Source of the DNA: Sphingomonas sp. LHG3406-1
GTDB lineage: Bacteria > Pseudomonadota > Alphaproteobacteria > Sphingomonadales > Sphingomonadaceae
Direction of reading: 5' to 3'
Assembly: GCF_029637485.1 (NCBI RefSeq)
Contig: NZ_CP069128.1
Span: 2,512,001-2,576,000, forward strand
Length of the DNA stretch: 64,000 bases
The notes under the pieces were generated by a model, which was given only the letters and a program-made list of their open reading frames with translations, did not search any database and had not been told where the DNA came from. Below, one piece after another: positions 53,517-60,512 of the stretch. The translations under genes were made by a program, and so were the position numbers. Position 1 is the stretch's first letter. The number at the start of each line of letters is the position of its first letter.

Positions 53517-54638
53517 ATGGAGCCGAACATCAACATCGCCATCGCCGGCATCGGCAACTGCGCCTCAAGCCTGGTCCAGGGCATCGCTTATTATCAGAAC
53601 GGCGGCTCCAACGAGCAGATCGGGCTGATGCACTGGGATCTCGGCGGCTACCGGCCCAAGCATCTCAAGGTCGTCGCGGCCTGGGACGTCGATAGCCGCA
53701 AGGTCGGCAAGGACGTCAACGAGGCGATCTTCTCCGCCCCCAACAACACGCAGGTCTTCTGCGACCACGTGCCGCCGACCGGTGCCCGGGTCCGCATGGG
53801 CAAGCGCCTCGACGGGGTCGCGCCGCACATGGCCGACTATCCGCCCGAGCGCAGCTTCATGCTGGCCGAGGATGCCGAGCCGAGCCGCGAGGACGTGGTC
53901 AAGGTGCTGCGCGACACGAACGCGCACGTGCTGATGAACTATCTTCCGGTCGGCAGCCAGGAAGCGACGGAATTCTACGCCGAATGCGCGCTCGAGGCGG
54001 GAGTCGCCTTCGTCAACTGCATCCCGGTGTTCATCGCGTCGGACGAGAATTGGGCGAAGCGCTTTCGCGATGCGAACGTCCCGATCATCGGCGACGACAT
54101 CAAGGCGCAGCTGGGCGCGACCATCGTCCACCGCGTGCTGACCGATCTGTTCGCCAAGCGCGGCGTGCGGCTCGACCGCACCTACCAGCTCAACACCGGC
54201 GGCAACACCGACTTCCTCAACATGCTCGAGCGCTCGCGCCTCAAGCACAAGAAGGAGTCCAAGACCGAGGCGGTGCAGGCGGTGGCCGAGCGGCGGCTGG
54301 AAGATGAGAATATCCACGTCGGGCCGTCGGACTATGTCGCCTGGCAGAAGGACAACAAGGTCTGCTTCCTGCGCATGGAAGGCCGGATGTTCGGCAACGT
54401 GCCGATGAACATCGAGCTTCGCCTGAGCGTCGAGGACAGCCCGAACAGCGCGGGCGTGGCGATCGACATGATCCGCTGCGCCAAGCTCGCGCTCGACCGC
54501 GGAGAGGGCGGGCCGATCGAGGCACCGGCGGCCTATTTCTGCAAGCATCCGCCGGTCCAGATGACCGACGATGAGGCCGACCTCGCGACGGAGGCGTTCA
54601 TCCGCGGTGAGCCCAAGCCAGGCAGACGAGTCCACTAG
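53517..54638 (+). CDS. ino1: myo-inositol-1-phosphate synthase
   Basis: 373 aa with GGGAAGAGG before the ATG. Actinobacterial/archaeal-length MIPS: INIAIAGIGNCASSLVQGI, NAHVLMNYLPVGSQEATEFYAECAL, FVNCIPVFIASDENWAKRF, IIGDDIKAQLGATIVHRVL, QLNTGGNTDFLNMLERSRL and VEDSPNSAGVAIDMIR. It converts glucose-6-phosphate to inositol-1-phosphate using NAD. Presence in the operon with methyl- and glycosyltransferases argues for an inositol core in the product. No phosphatidylinositol-type synthase is seen in the window. Confidence 0.95.
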   Translation: MEPNINIAIAGIGNCASSLVQGIAYYQNGGSNEQIGLMHWDLGGYRPKHLKVVAAWDVDSRKVGKDVNEAIFSAPNNTQVFCDHVPPTGARVRMGKRLDGVAPHMADYPPERSFMLAEDAEPSREDVVKVLRDTNAHVLMNYLPVGSQEATEFYAECALEAGVAFVNCIPVFIASDENWAKRFRDANVPIIGDDIKAQLGATIVHRVLTDLFAKRGVRLDRTYQLNTGGNTDFLNMLERSRLKHKKESKTEAVQAVAERRLEDENIHVGPSDYVAWQKDNKVCFLRMEGRMFGNVPMNIELRLSVEDSPNSAGVAIDMIRCAKLALDRGEGGPIEAPAAYFCKHPPVQMTDDEADLATEAFIRGEPKPGRRVH

Positions 54639-55161
54639 ACCCACGCCGACGGTCCGTCCGGAGGACGGGCTGGCCTCGGCGCTGACGCGCAACATCGCGG
54701 CCCTCGCCGAGCGGCGGCAGGCCGAGGAGGCGCGTGCCGGGACCGACCAGCGGGTCGCCCGCGCCATCACCCGCTTCGCCGGATCGATGGTGTTCGTCTG
54801 GCTTCACGTGACGCTGGTCGTCGGATGGATTGCGATCAACCTCGGCTGGACTCCGCTGAGGCCATTCGACCCGACCTTCGTCATCCTCGCGACCTTCGCC
54901 TCGGTCGAGGCGATCTTCATCTCGACCTTCATCCTCATCGCCCAGAACCGGGCGGCCGAGGTGGCCGACCGGCGGGCGAGCCTCGACCTTCAGATCAGCC
55001 TCCTGTCCGAGCATGAGGTGACCCAGCTGATCCGCCTCGTCACCCGGATCGCGGACCATCTCGGGATCGAGGAGGCGTCCGATCCCGAGCTTGCCGAACT
55101 GCAGCGGACGGTCGCTCCGGAAGCGGTGCTCGAGCGGATCGAGGAAGCGGAGGAGGAATAG
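54607..55161 (+). CDS. DUF1003 family membrane protein
   Basis: 184 aa from GTG 54607, overlapping ino1 by 32 bases; the start is uncertain. DUF1003 features: RITRFAGSMVF-like segment with VWLHVTLVVGWIAINLGW and DPTFVILATFASVEAIFISTFILIAQNR as two membrane helices, then a soluble helical tail (ADRRASLDLQISLLSEHEVTQ). Function unknown across the family. Last gene of the plus operon. Confidence 0.85.
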   Translation: MSPSQADESTRPTPTVRPEDGLASALTRNIAALAERRQAEEARAGTDQRVARAITRFAGSMVFVWLHVTLVVGWIAINLGWTPLRPFDPTFVILATFASVEAIFISTFILIAQNRAAEVADRRASLDLQISLLSEHEVTQLIRLVTRIADHLGIEEASDPELAELQRTVAPEAVLERIEEAEEE

Positions 55162-55362
55162 GGGGAAACGCAAAAAAGCATGGTCGTCCAGTTCATCCAG
55201 TTCCGCGCCTCGCCCGATTGTTCGTACGGCGAGGAGGGTTGCTCGGGGAAGTGGACGAGCATGGCCCTTCATAACCAAATAGGACGCTTTTGGCAAGTGT
55301 TCGCCGATAGCTGTTGGCACCGTGCGGCCGGCCGGGCGAGGTGTCGGCCCTCATGCGCGAAG

Positions 55363-55399
55363 TGGATTGCTTCGTCGCTGCGCACCTCGCAATGACGGG
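55363..55399. repeat. REP-like dispersed palindromic element
   Basis: The element pairs GATTGC with GCAATG around a GC-rich centre (CTTCGTCGCTGCGCACCTC) in the 240-bp gap before the HisN-like gene. Its minus-strand translation contains SRHCEVRSDEAIH, a string often seen in spurious proteins from alphaproteobacterial genomes, which marks it as one copy of a widespread short repeat. One copy seen in this window. The rest of the gap (55162-55401) shows nothing else. Confidence 0.7.
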
Positions 55400-55401
55400 A
55401 C

Positions 55402-56154
55402 ATGGAGCTGACGACCTTTCTTCGCCACCTGTCCGCCACTGCCCGTTCGGTCACCCTCGGTGCACCGGTGCCGGACGCCGACAACAAGGCGGGGGCGGGC
55501 GCCTATGATCCGGTCACCGAGATCGACCGGGCGGCCGAGCGGGCGCTCCGGACGGCGATCGAGGAAGCGTTTCCGCAGGACGGGATCGAGGGCGAGGAAT
55601 ATGGGCTGGTCCGGGCGGAGGCGCCGCGGCGCTGGCTGCTAGATCCGGTCGACGGCACGCGCGCGCTCATCTGCGGGCTGCCGAGCTGGACGACCCTGGT
55701 CGCGCTGGTCGAGGAGGGCGAGCCGACCGCCGGCTTCATCGATGCCCCGGCGCTCGGCGAACTGATGATCGGGCTTCCGGGCGCGACGATGCTCAACGAC
55801 AGGCCCGTGCGCGTGTCGGGCTGCGCGACGCTGGCCGACGCGCGCCTGTCGTCGACCGATCCCTATCTCTTCGCCGGCGCCGAGGCCGCGGCATTCGACC
55901 GGGTGCGCCGGGCCGTGCGGCTGACGCGCTTCGGCTATGACGCGCTCGCCTATGCACGGCTTGCCGCCGGCCACCTCGACCTCGTCGTCGAGAGCGGATT
56001 GCACCGCCACGACTGGGCGGCGCTTGTCCCCGTGGTGCGCGGCGCGGGCGGCATCATCGGCGACTGGGAGGGCGGCAGCGACTTCTCGCAAGGGCGCATC
56101 GTCGCCGCGGCCTCGACCGCGCTCTACGAACAAGCGGTCGCGCAACTGCGATAA
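55402..56154 (+). CDS. hisN: Inositol monophosphatase superfamily phosphatase, HisN-like
   Basis: 250 aa. Metal-site motifs: EGEEYG, LLDPVDGTRALICGLPSWTTLVAL and HDWAALVPVVRGAGG. The TRALICGLPSW version fits the histidinol-phosphatase (HisN, TIGR02067) branch better than classical inositol monophosphatases. It may therefore serve histidine synthesis, though the position after ino1 also allows dephosphorylation of inositol-1-phosphate. The 240-bp gap with a repeat in front means it is probably transcribed separately. Confidence 0.8.
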   Translation: MELTTFLRHLSATARSVTLGAPVPDADNKAGAGAYDPVTEIDRAAERALRTAIEEAFPQDGIEGEEYGLVRAEAPRRWLLDPVDGTRALICGLPSWTTLVALVEEGEPTAGFIDAPALGELMIGLPGATMLNDRPVRVSGCATLADARLSSTDPYLFAGAEAAAFDRVRRAVRLTRFGYDALAYARLAAGHLDLVVESGLHRHDWAALVPVVRGAGGIIGDWEGGSDFSQGRIVAAASTALYEQAVAQLR

Positions 56155-56228
56155 TCGCGGCGTTTCGCAAGCCCCGGTTCCGGCCGGCGTTCCACGGGAG
56201 CGCCGGGCGCAGGCAAGTTGCTGTTGCC

Positions 56229-57350
56229 GTGCGCCGATCCCCCGCTAAGCTGCCGGACGTGCCAGGTCTTCAGCTTCGCGGCGTATCCAAGTCATTCAAG
56301 GGGACGCATGTCCTCGATGCGGTCGACCTCGACGTCGCGCCGCGCGAGTTCATCGCCTTCCTCGGACCATCGGGATCGGGCAAGACCACGCTGCTGCGCA
56401 TCATCGCGGGGCTGGAGACGGCCGACGCGGGCGAAGTGATCCTCGAGGACCGACGCATCGAAAATCTGGCGCCGGGCGACCGCGACGTCGCCATGGTCTT
56501 CCAGTCCTACGCCCTCTATCCGCACATGAGCGTGCGGGAGAATATGGCGTTCGGGCTCCGCAACGCGAAGGTGCCGCAGGGCGAGATCGATGCGCTAATC
56601 GCGGACGCAGCCCGGGTGCTGGAGATCGAGCCGTTGCTCGACCGCAAGCCGGCGCAGTTGTCGGGCGGCCAGCGTCAGCGGGTCGCGATCGGGCGGGCGA
56701 TCGTCAAGAAGCCCAAGCTGTTCCTGCTCGACGAGCCGCTCTCCAACCTGGACGCGGCGCTGCGCCTGCGTACCCGGGTCGAGCTGGCCCAGTTGCGCAG
56801 CCGGGTGGATGCGGGCGTCATCATGGTCACGCACGACCAGGCCGAGGCGATGACGCTGGCCGACCGCATCGTCGTGTTCAACGACCGGCGCATCCAGCAG
56901 GTGGCGGCGCCGATGGACATCTACCTGCGGCCGGCGAACAGGTTCGTGGCGCAGTTCGTCGGCTCGCCGGCGATGACCATCCTGCCTGCACGCCTTGCCG
57001 ATGGCGGGGAGCATGCGGCGGTAACGCTGGGCGACGGCTCGCGCATCGAGACAAGGGTGCCGCGCGCCGACCTGCCGAACAGCGGCACGCTCGAAATCGG
57101 GCTTCGGCCCGAGCATGTGCGGGTGGCGCAGGGAGGTGCCGGATCGCTTGCCGCGGAGGTCGTGCTGGTCGAGCGGCTGGGCGAACGAAGCCTCGTCTAT
57201 GCCAAGCTGTCGGACGGGGCCGAGATCACCGCCGAAGACGCCGGGACGAGCAGCCTCAAGGCCGGTGACCGGGTCAGCCTCGAAGTGGACGGCGCGTCGG
57301 CCCATCTGTTCGGGCCCGACGGCACCGGATACCACCGGGCAGCGGCGTGA
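56229..57350 (+). CDS. Carbohydrate ABC transporter ATPase (MalK/UgpC-like)
   Basis: 373 aa from GTG 56229; GTG 56259 is possible. Walker A GPSGSGKTT, Q-loop VFQSYALYPHMSV, signature LSGGQRQRVAIGRAI, Walker B LFLLDEPLSNLD and MVTHDQAEAM. The C-terminal half is the regulatory/OB extension of CUT1-family sugar ATPases (EIGLRPEHVRV). It overlaps the first permease by four bases (GTGA). Confidence 0.93.
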   Translation: MRRSPAKLPDVPGLQLRGVSKSFKGTHVLDAVDLDVAPREFIAFLGPSGSGKTTLLRIIAGLETADAGEVILEDRRIENLAPGDRDVAMVFQSYALYPHMSVRENMAFGLRNAKVPQGEIDALIADAARVLEIEPLLDRKPAQLSGGQRQRVAIGRAIVKKPKLFLLDEPLSNLDAALRLRTRVELAQLRSRVDAGVIMVTHDQAEAMTLADRIVVFNDRRIQQVAAPMDIYLRPANRFVAQFVGSPAMTILPARLADGGEHAAVTLGDGSRIETRVPRADLPNSGTLEIGLRPEHVRVAQGGAGSLAAEVVLVERLGERSLVYAKLSDGAEITAEDAGTSSLKAGDRVSLEVDGASAHLFGPDGTGYHRAAA

Positions 57351-58234
57351 GCGCGGGAGCAGGAACCCGCCGCGACCCCGGCTACGCCTTCATCGCGCCC
57401 TTCCTCCTCGTCTATTGCCTGGTGCTGATCATGCCGGCGTTGCATGGCATCTGGCTATCGATGTACGTCGTCGATATCTGGGGCGACGGGCGGTTCGCGG
57501 GGCTTGCCAATTACGGCCGGCTGTTCGCCGATCCGGTGTTCGCACAGAGCCTGGTCAACACCCTCGTCGTGACTTTGATGGTGGTTCCGATCCTCACCGC
57601 CATCGCCCTCGCGCTGGCCCTCGCACTCAACCGGGCGGGCCGCGGCGCGGCGGTGCTGCGGGGGATCTTCTTCAGCTCGGCCGTGCTGTCGGTGACCATC
57701 GTCACCCTGATCTGGCGCTTCATCCTCGCGCCCGACGCCGGGCTGCTGGGCGAGGCGGCGCAGGCAATCGGGGCGGAGCCGCTGCCGTTCCTGTCCTCGC
57801 CGGGCCTGGCGCTGTGGGCGCTCGCCATCACCACCATATGGTGGTCGATCGGGCTTCCGATGCTGCTGTTCCTCGCCGGTCTGCAGCAGATACCGGGCGA
57901 CCTCTACGAAGCCGCCGCGCTCGACCGGGCGAGCCGCTGGCGGACCTTCACCTCCATCACCGTCCCGGCGCTGAAGCGCACGACCATCCTCGTCGTCATG
58001 CTGCAGACGGCGGCGCAGCTGCAATTGTTCGGCCAGTCGCAACTGCTCACCGCCGGCGGCCCGAGCGGGGCGTCGCGGACGGTTGTGCTGTTCATGAACG
58101 AGACCGCCTTCGGCCGCTGGGAACTGGGCTATGCGCAGGCGGCCGCGGAAGTTCTGTTCGTGATCATCCTGGCGGTGACGCTTACCCAATATTGGCTGAC
58201 CGGCCGGGCCGGAGAGGGCGAGCATGGCCGCTGA
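57347..58234 (+). CDS. Carbohydrate ABC transporter permease (MalF type)
   Basis: 295 aa, GTG start. About six membrane segments beginning YAFIAPFLLVYCLVLIMPALHGI. The EAA loop that contacts the ATPase is YEAAALDRASRWRTFTSITVPAL. Equivalent to UgpA/MalF-like subunits of CUT1 importers. Overlaps the next permease by 11 bases. Confidence 0.92.
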   Translation: MSAGAGTRRDPGYAFIAPFLLVYCLVLIMPALHGIWLSMYVVDIWGDGRFAGLANYGRLFADPVFAQSLVNTLVVTLMVVPILTAIALALALALNRAGRGAAVLRGIFFSSAVLSVTIVTLIWRFILAPDAGLLGEAAQAIGAEPLPFLSSPGLALWALAITTIWWSIGLPMLLFLAGLQQIPGDLYEAAALDRASRWRTFTSITVPALKRTTILVVMLQTAAQLQLFGQSQLLTAGGPSGASRTVVLFMNETAFGRWELGYAQAAAEVLFVIILAVTLTQYWLTGRAGEGEHGR

Positions 58235-59066
58235 CGCTGTCGCCGCAAGGACCCGCCTGCCGCTTGCCGCCGCAATCCTGCTGGCGATCGGCGCGGCGAT
58301 CATGCTGACACCCCTGCTGTGGACGCTGGCGCTGAGCTTCAAGGCCAATTCGGCGCTGATCGGCAACAGCGGTGCGGCGCTGGGCCCGCCGTGGACGCTG
58401 GAGAATTACGGCGCCATCCTCGGCAACGGCCAGACCATGCGCTGGCTGCTCAACAGCATGATCGTCTCCGCCGGCACCACGGTCGGCGTGCTGATCCTGA
58501 CCAGCCTCGCCGGCTATGGCTTCGCGCGGCTGGAGTTTGCCGGAAGGCGTTTCCTGTTCCTGTTCGTGCTGATGGGCCTTGCCATCCCCGGGCAGGCGGT
58601 GATCCTGTCGCAGCACCAATTGTTCGCCTGGGCCAACCTCCACAACAGCTATCCGGGGCTGATCCTGCCGGGGCTGACGACCAGCTTCGGGGTCTTCTTC
58701 ATGACCCAGTACATGCGGGCGATCCCGCGCGAACTGGACGAGGCGGCGCTGCTCGACGGGGCGAGCCACTGGCGCATCTTCACCCGCGTCATCCTGCCGC
58801 TGACGGTGCCGGCGCAGTCGACGCTGGCGGTGTTCACCTTCCTCGGGTCCTGGAACGATTACTGGTGGCCGCTGATCAGCGTGACCCGCAGCGAGATGTA
58901 CACGCTGACCGTCGGGCTGGCGGCGGCGCAGATGAACTATGCGCAGACGAGCGGCCTTGGCTATCTGATGGCGCAGGCGATGTTCGCCAGCCTTCCCATC
59001 TTCATCGTCTACCTCATCTTCCAGAAGCAGATCATCGCGGCGATGGCCGGGACGGCGCTGAAGTGA
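58224..59066 (+). CDS. Carbohydrate ABC transporter permease (MalG type)
   Basis: 280 aa. About six membrane segments (AAILLAIGAAIMLTPLLWTLALSF, VLILTSLAGYGFARLEFAG) and the EAA motif DEAALLDGASHWRIFTRVILPL. Partner of the preceding permease. Its TGA overlaps the GTG of the binding-protein gene. Confidence 0.92.
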   Translation: MAADAVAARTRLPLAAAILLAIGAAIMLTPLLWTLALSFKANSALIGNSGAALGPPWTLENYGAILGNGQTMRWLLNSMIVSAGTTVGVLILTSLAGYGFARLEFAGRRFLFLFVLMGLAIPGQAVILSQHQLFAWANLHNSYPGLILPGLTTSFGVFFMTQYMRAIPRELDEAALLDGASHWRIFTRVILPLTVPAQSTLAVFTFLGSWNDYWWPLISVTRSEMYTLTVGLAAAQMNYAQTSGLGYLMAQAMFASLPIFIVYLIFQKQIIAAMAGTALK

Positions 59067-60370
59067 GGCGGCGGGTGGCGCTCGCCGCGGCGCTGATGCT
59101 CGGCAGCTGTTCCGCCGACGAGCGGGGACAGGGGCTCTACATCCAGCGCTTCTTCGGCGAATGCACCAGCGACTATGGCACGGCGACCGATGTCGCGAGG
59201 GCCGAGGGCGAGTGCGGGATCGTCACGACGATGATCAACGCCTTCCGCGAGGCGCATCCGGACGCGCGGGTCAGCCAGAATGTGATCGCCTGGCCGGGCT
59301 ACAGCCAGCTGACGGCGCAGCTCGCCGCACGCCAGCCGCCGGACCTCGTCACCATGCACACCGGGGTCATTCCCGATTATGCCGGCAAGGGGCTGCTGGA
59401 GCCGGTCGAGCCCTATCTGGCGGCGGCGGGGCTGGCGCCCGGCATCTTCACGCCGGCGGCGCGGCAGGGGGTGACCTGGCAGGGCCGGATGTACGGGATG
59501 CCGTGGGACACGCATGGCGGGCTGTGGCACATCAACATGGACCTGTTCCGCAAGGCGGGGCTGGTCGGGGCGGACGGCAAGCCGATCCTTCCGCGCAGCC
59601 CCGAGGAGCTGCTCGCCCAGGGGCGGCAGTTCCGCGAGCGGACCGGCAAGCCCTATCTGATCCAGAGCCTGGTCGGCGATCCGGCGGGCGCGGCGCGGAT
59701 CCTCTATACCTACATGATGGCGCAGGGGGCGCCGATCTTCCCCGATCCCAAGCGCATCGAGCTGAACACGCCCGAAGGCCGCCGCGTCGCCGAGCTGTTC
59801 CGGCAGGTCACCCGCGAGGGCATCGGCACCAGCAACATGGACACGCCCGCCGCGATCGCCGCCTTCATGAGCGGCGAAGGCGGGGTCTATCCGACCGGGA
59901 CCTGGATGATCGGCCAGTTCGAGACGGAGGAGAAGACCGCCGGCCGTCCGCTTTACCGCAGCTATTCGGTCCAGCCGTTTCCGCAGCTCTATGCCAAGAA
60001 CCTGATGTTCGTGTCCGGGCACGCCTGGGTGGTGCCGAAGCGCGAGCGGACGGCGGCGGAGAAGAAGGCGTTGGTCGACTATTTCCGCTTCATGGCGGCG
60101 CGCAACGGCGACTGGGCGCGGACCGGGCACCTGCCGGCGGTGCAGGCGATGGTCGACGGCCCCGCTTTCCGCTCGCTCCCGCACCGCAGCGACATCGCCA
60201 TCGTCGCCACCATCGGGCGGGCGCTTCCGGACGGGGTGCTTCGGCAGAATGCGGTGGAAGGCCTGGTCGGCGAGGAGATGGCCGCGGCCATCACCGGCCA
60301 GAAACCCGTGCCCCAGGCGCTCTCGGACGCGGAGCGGCGCGTCAACGAGTTCATGGCCGAAGTGCAATAG
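59063..60370 (+). CDS. Extracellular solute-binding lipoprotein of carbohydrate ABC importer
   Basis: 435 aa from GTG 59063 (GTGA overlap). Lipobox LMLGSC near residue 15. Family 1 binding-protein features: VTTMINAFREAHPDARV, TAQLAARQPPDLVTMHTG, MYGMPWDTHGGLWHINMDLFRKAGL and AAFMSGEGGVYPTGTWMIGQF. In these importers the binding protein often comes first; here it is last. The sugar is unknown, but the next genes (TonB receptor, GH43) suggest an arabino- or xylo-oligosaccharide. Confidence 0.92.
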   Translation: MRRRVALAAALMLGSCSADERGQGLYIQRFFGECTSDYGTATDVARAEGECGIVTTMINAFREAHPDARVSQNVIAWPGYSQLTAQLAARQPPDLVTMHTGVIPDYAGKGLLEPVEPYLAAAGLAPGIFTPAARQGVTWQGRMYGMPWDTHGGLWHINMDLFRKAGLVGADGKPILPRSPEELLAQGRQFRERTGKPYLIQSLVGDPAGAARILYTYMMAQGAPIFPDPKRIELNTPEGRRVAELFRQVTREGIGTSNMDTPAAIAAFMSGEGGVYPTGTWMIGQFETEEKTAGRPLYRSYSVQPFPQLYAKNLMFVSGHAWVVPKRERTAAEKKALVDYFRFMAARNGDWARTGHLPAVQAMVDGPAFRSLPHRSDIAIVATIGRALPDGVLRQNAVEGLVGEEMAAAITGQKPVPQALSDAERRVNEFMAEVQ

Positions 60371-60396
60371 TCGCTTTTCAGCCACAGTCCGATTTC

Positions 60397-60406
60397 GTTA
60401 GCTAAC
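60397..60406. promoter_or_regulatory. Palindrome upstream of TonB receptor
   Basis: GTTAGCTAAC is a perfect 10-bp palindrome in the gap between the binding-protein stop and the receptor start (60513), extended imperfectly by TTC/CGAA. It could be an operator for the receptor promoter. No regulator gene is adjacent. Confidence 0.35.
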
Positions 60407-60512
60407 CGAAGTCATGTCGCATCATTGTAGGTGCAGGCGCAGCCAGTGTAGCATGAACGTAACAGGGGCGCGCGGGAACAGCCCAGCGCCACAGGAGGCC
60501 TGGGAGAATCAT

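Noticed and set aside
41699..56154. Classical capsule or O-antigen locus
   Set aside because: No Wzx, Wzy, Wza/Wzc, ABC polysaccharide exporter or initiating phosphoglycosyltransferase is present.
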